From contig OMRF01000230.1 of the NCBI GenBank assembly GCA_900313435.1, positions 1 to 5,825 on the forward strand: a DNA stretch of 5,825 nt, written 5' to 3'. The translations under genes and the position numbers were made by a program. This DNA comes from an uncultured Lachnospiraceae bacterium. GTDB lineage: Bacteria > Bacillota > Clostridia > Lachnospirales > Lachnospiraceae. A model generated the notes under the pieces. It saw only the letters and a program-made list of their open reading frames with translations. It was not told where the DNA came from and did no database searches. Positions 1 through 5,825 of this stretch are shown in pieces. Numbering within the stretch: position 1 is the first letter of the stretch; each line of letters opens with the position of its first letter.

Positions 1-1185
1 CTTGCAACGACCATCAGCAGCTGGGCGTTCTTTATTATTCAGGCAGTCTTTTATTTATCCTCAAAGGCTTTGATCCGCTTTTCCTTAAGAAGCATCGTCG
101 CGGCCGATCTAAAGGATATGCTGTCTATAGGCTTTCCGGAAGGTCTGTCACAATTTTGCCAGATGCTAAGGGGACTGTTTCTGAATTACGCCATACTGCG
201 CTATGTCGGCGAAAATGGAATGTCAGCCTATTCGGCGGTCATGTCTGTCGCGGGGCTTTACTTTGCGGTTATAGCAGGGATAGGAGCGTCTTCAAGGGTT
301 CTAATAAGTGTCTATTCAGGAGAAGAGGATAGAGCCGGACTGGTTCTTGTCATGAAAACCGCTCTTTATAAGGGGATGGCACTTGCTGCCGTGGTCAACC
401 TCGTGTTTATCTTAGCCGCGCCTCTGATCACCGGTGTTTTCTATCCTGACAGGACAACGGAGGTTTATGCCCTGGCTCTTTGGGGATTTCGTCTGTTCCC
501 TGTTTCCATGGTGCTCGCGTGTTACAGGATAATTTTCAGCAATTGTTATCAGTGTATCGGCAGAGTGCGCTTTGTAAGTCTAATTTCTGTTGTGGACGGC
601 GTTCTCGGTACCGTTGCTACGTCGTTTGTTCTGTTACCGCTCATGGGGGGAATGGGCATCTGGATCACCCAGGTTTTGAACGGCATTTACCCTGTCATAT
701 TGATAATATTGCACGCCTGGTTCATAAACAGAAACTTCGCGATGGATACCGAAAGCCTGATGACTCTTGACAAGAGCATGGGCGTACCGGAGGAAGACCG
801 TCTGGACGTTGCGATAAAAAGTTCCGGTGAAGTTGTCAATGTTTCCGAGAAGATCATCCGGTTTTGCAAGGAGCATCATATTGATGAGCGAAGAGCCTAT
901 TTTTCCGGATTATGCTTTGAGGAAATGGCTGGAAATATCGTGGAACATGGATTTGATGACAGGAAAAAGCACAGCATAGATATCCGTGTGGTCTACAAGG
1001 GAGAAGACGAGCTGCTCTTAAGATTAAGGGATGACGGCAGGCCATTTAACCCGAAGGAATATTCAGATCTTTTTGAATCCGAAGATATAACGCATAACAT
1101 TGGCATCCGCATGGTCAGCAGGATAGCGAAGAGTATGGAATATCAGAATATGCTCGGATTGAATGTTCTGACGATTCGGGTCTGA
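1..1185 (+). CDS. MATE-family transporter fused to RsbW-like HATPase domain (5' truncated by window)
   Basis: The frame is open from base 1, so the true start lies upstream. The TTG at 70 sits inside the coding frame with no supporting Shine-Dalgarno site and is not a credible start. The 394 visible residues begin at the end of the N-terminal MATE half. About six hydrophobic helices follow up to residue ~240, including the typical GFPEG segment before the second half (residues 44-48). MATE proteins are membrane exporters driven by ion gradients, and the substrate cannot be told here. From residue ~261 a cytoplasmic GHKL/HATPase_c domain follows. Its N box has E308, N312 and H316, its G1 box is DDGRPF (344-349), and its G2-like stretch is NIGIRMV (366-372). 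This is the layout of anti-sigma-factor serine kinases such as RsbW and SpoIIAB, not of histidine kinases, and no phospho-acceptor domain is seen. Family assignment is firm. A role in partner switching, or gating of transport by ATP, is inference. Confidence 0.88.
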   Translation, partial: LATTISSWAFFIIQAVFYLSSKALIRFSLRSIVAADLKDMLSIGFPEGLSQFCQMLRGLFLNYAILRYVGENGMSAYSAVMSVAGLYFAVIAGIGASSRVLISVYSGEEDRAGLVLVMKTALYKGMALAAVVNLVFILAAPLITGVFYPDRTTEVYALALWGFRLFPVSMVLACYRIIFSNCYQCIGRVRFVSLISVVDGVLGTVATSFVLLPLMGGMGIWITQVLNGIYPVILIILHAWFINRNFAMDTESLMTLDKSMGVPEEDRLDVAIKSSGEVVNVSEKIIRFCKEHHIDERRAYFSGLCFEEMAGNIVEHGFDDRKKHSIDIRVVYKGEDELLLRLRDDGRPFNPKEYSDLFESEDITHNIGIRMVSRIAKSMEYQNMLGLNVLTIRV

Positions 1186-1186
1186 A

Positions 1187-1200
1187 GGGGACAGCCCCGG
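1187..1200 (-). repeat. Degenerate partial copy of the palindrome core
   Basis: Read on the - strand, these 14 bases are CCGGGGCTGTCCCC. They match the core of the 3731-3759 palindrome (CCGGGACTGTCCCG at 3738-3751) at 12 of 14 positions. The stretch begins one base after the stop codon of the MATE fusion gene and can form only a short four-pair stem (GGGG/CCCC). Its position just behind a stop codon parallels that of the full palindrome. The similarity could be chance in a GC-rich stretch. Confidence 0.3.
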
Positions 1201-1207
1201 TTAAGGA

Positions 1208-1237
1208 TAGACATCTCCTAATGATTCGTGCTATAAA
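1208..1237 (+). promoter_or_regulatory. Putative sigma-A promoter for the HD-GYP receptor gene
   Basis: A -35 box TAGACA (1208-1213, 5 of 6 to consensus) is followed by an 18-base spacer and a -10 box TATAAA (1232-1237). A TG pair at 1229-1230 gives an extended -10. Transcription would start near 1243-1245, leaving a leader of about 40 bases before the ATG at 1285. It lies in the only gap between the MATE fusion and the receptor gene, so the receptor could be transcribed on its own. The prediction rests on motif match alone. Confidence 0.5.
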
Positions 1238-1284
1238 AAAGAACGTAAAATGATCAGGGAATCCACAAAGGTTATCAGAAAAAT

Positions 1285-3729
1285 ATGACATTTGAAGATA
1301 TTGAAAATATTGTCTCACTGCTCTTTACCGTAGTGGGGCTTCTCTACTGCCTCTTCAAATACATTGACACCCCGAAGCGGGGATACAGGTATTTGATCGC
1401 TTTCTTTATCACAAGCTTTCTGAGCGAGTATTATTGGACTGTTTATGTCCTTTTGATGGGAGAATCTCCCAATGTCAGCGAGTTTACGGCTTATATCGGA
1501 TGGGATGTAGGGTATGTCTTTCTGCTCCTCGCCGTGTTTTTCCTGCGGCGTGACGGGGCCAGAGGCTTCTTTCATCCGCTCATTCTTTTGCCGATTCTTT
1601 CAAACCTTCCGCAATTCATTCTCTATATACAGTACGGTGGGATCATAAATAACCTCTGGATGGTAGGGATCACTACCGCTACCATGATATTCTGTCTGCA
1701 GGAGATCCTTTTCTGCGTCAAAAACAGGAAGGAGAAGAAGGGCTTCCCCTGGTTTTCCGTGATCGTCCTGCTGTACCTTGTCATGCAGTATGTGATGTGG
1801 ACATCATCATGCTTCGAATGGGACAGCGAGCTCTCAAATCCATACTTCTACTGCTCTATTCTGGTTGCAGTGATACGGCTCTTCTTTGGCTTCGGAGCAG
1901 GAAAGCATTACGAAGCGGAGGAAGGAAAAGCGAAGAAAAAAAGCGGATCAGAGCTTCGTTTTCAGATGCTCATACAGACGATATTATCACTTGTGATCTT
2001 TGGCGGATGTGTGGGAGGATATTTCATCGCTGCGAAAATAAGGAACTCTTTGCCGGGAGAGTACTCCGCTCTTCAGGACGAAAGCAGCATAAGCCTTTCA
2101 CTTTTTATCATATCGGTCGTTCTGGTCTTTCTTCTGCTCGCTATTTTGTATGTATCTACCGCCCGTTATCGCAGTATCAGGAAGAACGCGAAGAAGATCG
2201 ATGAGGACAGAAGGGTAAGAATAAACTTCTTATTCACGGTTATCGTTACCCTTGCCCTCATGGTTTTTGCTGTGGCCTATAATAATCTCATATTATACAA
2301 CGCTTCGGTCGTTGGTGTGTATGAGGAGGGCGAAAACAAGATAAAGATGACCGCAACAGAGCTGGAGAGTTACCTGACTGTTGCGAAGACTACTCTCAGG
2401 GTGTCTGCCGACAGCGTGGATCTCATGGTAAAAGACGGCAGTGACATTAGCACTATCAAAAAGTACATTGTCGACCAGACAAAGATACAGTCGGAGCAGC
2501 TTGACGAGAACTTCACCGGTATATACGCCTATATTAACGGGAAATACCTTGATGGTCTGGAATGGGATCCTCCGGCGGATTATGATCCAAAGACAAGAGA
2601 CTGGTACAAAACCGCAGTTAAAGCCAATGGCGAGGTAGTGATCGTGTCTCCCTATGTAGACGCTCAGACGGGGGCTGTTGTCATCACGATCGCAAAGGAG
2701 ATCTCAAGGACCCGCATGTTCAGGAACGTGGTGTGCCTTGATGTTACTTTGAATCATATAGCGGAGATTGCGGAAAAAGTGGATATCACCGGCAGGGGCT
2801 ACGGAATGGTGGTGAACTCGGATGGTTTCATCGTGGCTCATCATGACGTGAGCAACAACGGGAAAAACGTTGACGATGTCTATGGCTCAGAGCTTCTCGA
2901 TATTATTAAGAATGCTAAGGACGGCAGGGCTGTCGCCGAAGTGGATGGTGGTGAGAGCACGCTGTTTGTCTGCCCCATTATGGACCAGTGGTATGCGGTC
3001 ATAGTAGTTGGGAATGCCGGGCTTTTTGAGGAGGTCCATTCCCAGCTGACCGTCAATATCATGGTGTCTCTTGCAATATTCATCCTGATCACGTTCTTCT
3101 ATTATATCGGATACAAGAACGAGGGTGTCTCCAGGAAAAAGGTGGAGGAAATGAACCTCCAGGTCGTAAGCGCTCTTGCGAGCGCCATAGATGCCAAGGA
3201 CAATTATACAAACGGTCATTCTTCGCGAGTGGCGGAGTATTCAAGGATAATTGCCGAACGCGCAGGATACTCAAAGGCGGACCAGGATGAGATATATATG
3301 ATGGGGCTTCTGCACGATGTTGGAAAGATCGGTGTGCCTGACGAGGTGATCAATAAGACCTCCAGGCTTACGGATGAGGAATTTGAACTCATTAAGAAGC
3401 ATCCTTCCATCGGGGCAACGATCCTTGAAAGGATCAAGGAAAGACCGAAGCTGGCGATCGGTGCAAGGTGGCACCATGAGAGGTTTGGAGGAGGAGGATA
3501 TCCTGACGGCATTGCCGGGGAAGAAATCCCGGAGGAGGCCAGGATCATCGCTGTTGCAGATGCCTATGATGCTATGACGAGTCACCGCAGCTATCGTGAT
3601 ATCATGCCACAGGAGAAGGTCAGGTCGGAGATTGAAAAGGGTAGTGGTACCCAGTTCGACCCCCGCTTTGCAAAGATCATGCTTCAGTTGATAGATGAAG
3701 ATAAAGAGTATTCAATGAGGGGGAATTAA
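1285..3729 (+). CDS. Membrane receptor with dCache sensor and HD-GYP cyclic di-GMP phosphodiesterase
   Basis: This 814-residue sensor should hydrolyse cyclic di-GMP in response to an outside ligand. Seven hydrophobic segments occupy residues ~9-206, with basic loops after helices 1, 3, 5 and 7, so the N terminus is probably outside. Further helices lie at ~229-250, 271-291 and 313-335. A periplasm-type double-Cache domain follows (~338-588), then a helix at ~590-609 and a cytoplasmic HD-GYP domain (~620-805). HD-GYP ligands are present: H645, H677-D678, K681, H706, H730-H731, the GGYP motif at 737-740, and D759. The Cache domain holds Y433, R438, W440, Y441, Y457, D459 and D486, matching the amino-acid-binding dCache pattern. 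ATG 1285 is the first start after an in-frame TAA at 1246. Its Shine-Dalgarno site (AAAGG, 1267-1271) is 13 bases away, which is rather far, so translation may be weak. The 7-helix N-terminal module is not recognised. No GGDEF domain is present. Confidence 0.93.
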   Translation: MTFEDIENIVSLLFTVVGLLYCLFKYIDTPKRGYRYLIAFFITSFLSEYYWTVYVLLMGESPNVSEFTAYIGWDVGYVFLLLAVFFLRRDGARGFFHPLILLPILSNLPQFILYIQYGGIINNLWMVGITTATMIFCLQEILFCVKNRKEKKGFPWFSVIVLLYLVMQYVMWTSSCFEWDSELSNPYFYCSILVAVIRLFFGFGAGKHYEAEEGKAKKKSGSELRFQMLIQTILSLVIFGGCVGGYFIAAKIRNSLPGEYSALQDESSISLSLFIISVVLVFLLLAILYVSTARYRSIRKNAKKIDEDRRVRINFLFTVIVTLALMVFAVAYNNLILYNASVVGVYEEGENKIKMTATELESYLTVAKTTLRVSADSVDLMVKDGSDISTIKKYIVDQTKIQSEQLDENFTGIYAYINGKYLDGLEWDPPADYDPKTRDWYKTAVKANGEVVIVSPYVDAQTGAVVITIAKEISRTRMFRNVVCLDVTLNHIAEIAEKVDITGRGYGMVVNSDGFIVAHHDVSNNGKNVDDVYGSELLDIIKNAKDGRAVAEVDGGESTLFVCPIMDQWYAVIVVGNAGLFEEVHSQLTVNIMVSLAIFILITFFYYIGYKNEGVSRKKVEEMNLQVVSALASAIDAKDNYTNGHSSRVAEYSRIIAERAGYSKADQDEIYMMGLLHDVGKIGVPDEVINKTSRLTDEEFELIKKHPSIGATILERIKERPKLAIGARWHHERFGGGGYPDGIAGEEIPEEARIIAVADAYDAMTSHRSYRDIMPQEKVRSEIEKGSGTQFDPRFAKIMLQLIDEDKEYSMRGN

Positions 3730-3730
3730 G

Positions 3731-3759
3731 TGGACCCCCGGGACTGTCCCGGGGGTCCA
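3731..3759. repeat. Perfect 29-base GC-rich palindrome, possible terminator or REP-like element
   Basis: Arms of 14 bases (TGGACCCCCGGGAC and its exact reverse complement) flank a single T at 3745. In RNA this folds into a very stable hairpin, one base after the receptor stop codon and 27 bases before the next start codon. A run of T residues is absent on both sides: AAAAATCTTTG follows on +, and CTTAATTCCCC on -. It is therefore not a textbook intrinsic terminator. It may still block exonucleases, reduce read-through into the acetyltransferase gene, or be a dispersed palindromic repeat. A degenerate relative lies at 1187-1200. Confidence 0.7.
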
Positions 3760-3773
3760 AAAATCTTTGCGAG

Positions 3774-3779
3774 AAAGGA
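3774..3779 (+). promoter_or_regulatory. Ribosome binding site of the YpeA-like acetyltransferase
   Basis: AAAGGA lies 7 bases before the ATG at 3787. An in-frame TGA at 3781-3783 rules out any start further upstream. The site falls just downstream of the 3731-3759 hairpin and is not paired by it, so translation should remain possible on a read-through transcript. Confidence 0.75.
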
Positions 3780-3786
3780 ATGACAA

Positions 3787-4239
3787 ATGAACTGTGAGAT
3801 AAGGGTTGTCACGATAGATGATTATGATGCGATATACGGTCTTTGGAATTCGACCGAGCAAAGCCGCCGCGCGCTGAATCCTGTGGATGATTCACGTGAA
3901 GGTATCGACAGATATCTGAAGCGAAATCCGAACACATGCTTCGTTGCGGTTGATGGAGAAAAAATGATCGGCGTGATACTGACCGGTCATGACGGGAGAA
4001 GAGCGATCATCCATCATATGTGTGTGCATCCCGACTATCGCCGTATGGGTATAGCCGCAAAACTATTGCATGAAGCGGAAGAAGCCTTGAAAAAAGAAGG
4101 CATACAGAAGATATTCGGGCTCGTATTTAAGGATAATGACGCAGCCAATGCATTCTGGGAAGACCGGGGCTATTCACTCAGGACAAATCTTAATTATCGT
4201 AACAAGAGCCTGAATGCGGACATACCGACCGGAGATTAG
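3787..4239 (+). CDS. GNAT-family N-acetyltransferase, YpeA-like
   Basis: A single-domain 150-residue GNAT protein, expected to move the acetyl group of acetyl-CoA to an amine on a small molecule or protein in the cytoplasm. The acetyl-CoA-binding motif A is clear: CVHPDYRRMGIAAKLL at 79-94, with R85-R-M-G88-I-A90 as the pyrophosphate loop. Motif B at the C-terminal side has the usual N-x-A-x-x-F-W-E-x-x-G-Y pattern (N121 to Y129). The N-terminal IRVVTIDDYDAIYGLW segment and the GHDGRR turn (67-72) resemble E. coli YpeA, whose substrate I do not know. Length matches the family. The start is fixed by an in-frame TGA at 3781 and a good ribosome binding site. There is no room for a promoter between the palindrome and the start, so transcription probably comes from the receptor promoter or from inside the receptor gene. 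Confidence 0.9.
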   Translation: MNCEIRVVTIDDYDAIYGLWNSTEQSRRALNPVDDSREGIDRYLKRNPNTCFVAVDGEKMIGVILTGHDGRRAIIHHMCVHPDYRRMGIAAKLLHEAEEALKKEGIQKIFGLVFKDNDAANAFWEDRGYSLRTNLNYRNKSLNADIPTGD

Positions 4240-4247
4240 AATAATCC

Positions 4248-4277
4248 GTGACGCATCCCCCTTTTATATGGTATAAT
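4248..4277 (+). promoter_or_regulatory. Putative sigma-A promoter of the multi-GNAT gene
   Basis: A perfect -10 box TATAAT (4272-4277) is preceded by TG at 4269-4270, giving an extended -10. An 18-base spacer separates it from a weaker -35 box GTGACG (4248-4253, 4 of 6). The predicted start of transcription is near 4283, with a leader of about 43 bases. The promoter begins 9 bases after the preceding stop codon, in a gap with no terminator hairpin. Confidence 0.7.
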
Positions 4278-4312
4278 TTGCAAATTACCGAAAGTGTCAG
4301 CATTATCTGGTC

Positions 4313-4320
4313 AAAAAGGA
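4313..4320 (+). promoter_or_regulatory. Ribosome binding site of the multi-GNAT gene
   Basis: AAAAAGGA ends 6 bases before the ATG at 4327. A TGA directly in front (4324-4326, same frame) makes this ATG the first possible start. Together with the promoter at 4248-4277 this fixes the 5' end of the gene. Confidence 0.8.
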
Positions 4321-4326
4321 TTTTGA

Positions 4327-5825
4327 ATGCAGTTTTATAAGACGTTTGACAACAATGGCTTCATAAGGATAGAAAACGACGGAGGCTCCTCGCTTACAGT
4401 ACTTGAGCGGGGAGACTCCGCTTTTGTTCTTTCGCTTGTCGTGCCGGAGGAAGACCGTGGGAAAGGGATCGGAGAGGCCCTTATAGAAGCTGTAAGCCGG
4501 ATCCTTATTAAAAGAGGAGTAGAAAGTCTTGAGGCTGCTTATCCGGATCGTTTTGAGGAGTATGGAAAGTTCCTGCGCGATGTCGGCTTTTCCGAGATGG
4601 GATCTGTTCCGGTTGTTTCTGTCGCGCTTAAAACGATCCTTTCGGACCCTGTCATAAAACTTGCTATCCTTTCGAAGGTGGACGGAGCACATTTTGTTTC
4701 TCTTGCGGATCATAGGCCTGATCTGCTTGAGGAACTTTTTGTTTATACAAGAAAGCATCTTTTGATCGACGAAAGGGATATAGACCGTTTCTTTAGCGAA
4801 GCCAGCGGGATCGTTTATGACGACCGGGGAAACATGAAAGCTTTCATTTTGTGTACGTTGGACGAAGAGGGAACTTCTGTACATGTGGATTATATCGCCG
4901 GACTGGAAAAAGGAAAGCCGCAGTATATCTTGAGTGCTGTCCGCGGTATGCTGACGGGTATCCTGGAAGCCGGTGGAGAAAGGGCATTTAAGACCATCAC
5001 GATGGTAGCTGCAAATCCGGATGTCAATGATCTTATCCAACGAAACTTTAAGGACAAGGAGATAACCAGCCCTATAGGAAAAGCCGTCTTTGCCGTAAAG
5101 AAGCTGGAAGTAACCGATGAAGGAGATAATGTCGAAGGTATCCCGGATGAGGATATGGAGAATGAATGGAGGAGAGAGGTCTGGCGTGACCGGCTCCTTG
5201 CAAATATTACACTCAAAATGCTATGGCTTCGGCATATAAATGAAAAGCCTTCAGCAAAAGAGGAAAAATCCGAAAAAAAAGACTCGGTTACAGAAACGCA
5301 TTCAGATGAACGGGATCAGGCAAAGAAGCCTGTGTTACAAAAGAACGAGGATGAGACCGGAGGACTTGAGTATTTTGATACGGTCCGCATTACAGCTGAT
5401 AATCTTGATCGTTTCAAGGATTATCTTGATGTACTTTCCGTATCCGATATTTCAAGGTATTACTATAGAGGCCTTGTCGCCCTCGACGATGACAACCCGT
5501 CCGCGATCATGGTCTATGAACTTAAAAATCTCGACTCGGATGATGATACGGAGGCTCGGATCACATACTTTTCCATAAAGGAGGAGGGAGCGGGAAGACG
5601 TCTTCTTTCGGAATACCGGTGTGAAGCGGAGAAATCTTCTGTAAAGAGAACGTACTTCGAATTTCCTGAGCTTTCAGATCTTGAGAAAGAGGTTCTTACC
5701 GCTTTTGGATTTTCGATCCAGGAAAGGGAAGGGCAGAATCTGGTATTTACCCTGAAAGAGCTGAGTGCCATTCCGATCCTTACCAAAAAGTCGAAGGACT
5801 ATGTCAAAAGCATAAAGGATGTTTC
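4327..5825 (+). CDS. Multi-domain GNAT acetyltransferase-like protein (3' truncated by window)
   Basis: The frame runs without a stop from ATG 4327 to the window end, giving 499 complete codons, so the protein is longer than seen here. Residues 1-~100 form a compact GNAT domain. Its motif A is VVPEEDRGKGIGEAL (38-52), with R44-G-K-G47-I-G49 binding acetyl-CoA, and a motif B-like YGKFLRDVGF lies at 79-88. Residues ~119-260 look like a second GNAT fold with a lost pyrophosphate loop (GIVYDDRGNMKAFIL at 161-175, then NPDVNDLIQRNF near 230-241). A charged, Lys/Glu-rich linker covers ~305-346. A third degenerate GNAT-like unit follows from ~348, with a loop-like GAGRRLL near 422-428 and AFGF near 461-464. 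No signal peptide or membrane helix is seen, so it is cytoplasmic. Perhaps only domain 1 is catalytic and the others bind substrate or partners. The substrate is unknown. The first domain is well supported; calling the second and third GNAT is less certain. Confidence 0.85.
   Translation, partial: MQFYKTFDNNGFIRIENDGGSSLTVLERGDSAFVLSLVVPEEDRGKGIGEALIEAVSRILIKRGVESLEAAYPDRFEEYGKFLRDVGFSEMGSVPVVSVALKTILSDPVIKLAILSKVDGAHFVSLADHRPDLLEELFVYTRKHLLIDERDIDRFFSEASGIVYDDRGNMKAFILCTLDEEGTSVHVDYIAGLEKGKPQYILSAVRGMLTGILEAGGERAFKTITMVAANPDVNDLIQRNFKDKEITSPIGKAVFAVKKLEVTDEGDNVEGIPDEDMENEWRREVWRDRLLANITLKMLWLRHINEKPSAKEEKSEKKDSVTETHSDERDQAKKPVLQKNEDETGGLEYFDTVRITADNLDRFKDYLDVLSVSDISRYYYRGLVALDDDNPSAIMVYELKNLDSDDDTEARITYFSIKEEGAGRRLLSEYRCEAEKSSVKRTYFEFPELSDLEKEVLTAFGFSIQEREGQNLVFTLKELSAIPILTKKSKDYVKSIKDV
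4381..4432 (+). terminator. Terminator-like hairpin inside the 5' end of the multi-GNAT gene
   Basis: Arms 4381-4394 and 4406-4419 pair over 14 positions (12 Watson-Crick, one G-U, one mismatch) around an 11-base loop. A T-rich run follows at 4421-4432 (9 of 12 T). That is the shape of an intrinsic terminator, but it lies 54 bases into the coding frame and encodes part of the first GNAT domain. It could act as an attenuator or early pause when translation lags, or it may be chance. Confidence 0.35.

Noticed and set aside
70..72. TTG as the start codon of the MATE fusion.
   Set aside because: The frame is open and hydrophobic back to base 1, and a start here would remove half of the transporter. 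The gene is cut by the window edge.
1221..1253. A 10-codon leader peptide (ATG to TGA) before the receptor gene.
   Set aside because: It overlaps the predicted -10 box, so most of it would not be in the transcript from that promoter, and it has no well-spaced ribosome binding site.
1457..1471. A 7+1+7 palindrome (TGGGAGA A TCTCCCA) in the receptor gene.
   Set aside because: It is short, lies inside a transmembrane-coding region and has no T-run or positional logic. It fits chance.
1797..2204. A 135-codon + strand frame inside the receptor gene.
   Set aside because: It is out of frame with a long, well-supported gene. The translation is rich in Arg and Ser and has no domain or ribosome site.
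3170..3185. A 6-pair hairpin GCGCTC-TTGC-GAGCGC in the receptor gene.
   Set aside because: It codes for the conserved start of the HD-GYP domain (SALASA) and is of a size expected by chance.
3216..3585. Overlapping - strand open frames of about 104-110 codons.
   Set aside because: They are antisense to the conserved HD-GYP catalytic core, whose motifs prove the + strand frame. Their products resemble no family.
4303..5040. A 245-codon open frame on the - strand.
   Set aside because: It lies antisense to the multi-GNAT frame, which has a promoter, ribosome site and recognisable acetyl-CoA motif. The - strand product is basic, low in recognisable domains and has no convincing start signal.

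Overview
The window looks like a chromosomal stretch of a Gram-positive anaerobe of the class Clostridia, probably Lachnospiraceae-like (for example Butyrivibrio relatives). This is inferred from three things: moderate GC with many AGG/AGA/ATA codons, AGGA-type ribosome binding sites, and protein architectures that I associate with that group (a MATE transporter fused to an RsbW-like ATPase, a large membrane HD-GYP sensor, and GNAT domains in tandem). No mobile element, RNA gene or CRISPR array is visible.

Layout: all four genes lie on the + strand. (1) Bases 1-1185 hold the 3' part of a gene whose product joins the second half of a MATE multidrug/solute exporter to a cytoplasmic HATPase_c domain of the anti-sigma-factor type. 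(2) After a 99-base gap with a plausible extended -10 promoter comes 1285-3729, an 814-residue receptor. It has about 11 membrane helices, an extracellular double-Cache domain and a cytoplasmic HD-GYP domain that should hydrolyse cyclic di-GMP. (3) A perfect 29-base GC-rich palindrome at 3731-3759 separates it from 3787-4239, a 150-residue GNAT acetyltransferase resembling YpeA. (4) A good promoter at 4248-4277 drives a large frame that opens at 4327 and is still open at the window end (499 complete codons). It encodes at least one intact and two degenerate GNAT-like domains.

The most specific biological reading concerns the receptor. Its Cache domain carries, with the right spacing, the Y..R.WY..Y.D..D residues known from amino-acid-binding dCache domains, and a complete set of HD-GYP metal ligands lies inside. 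The simplest model is that an extracellular amino acid or similar amine controls cyclic di-GMP breakdown. The flanking genes (an exporter fused to a possible partner-switching kinase, and acetyltransferases) suggest a signalling or environmental-response neighbourhood. Separate promoters and the palindrome argue that it is not one simple operon.
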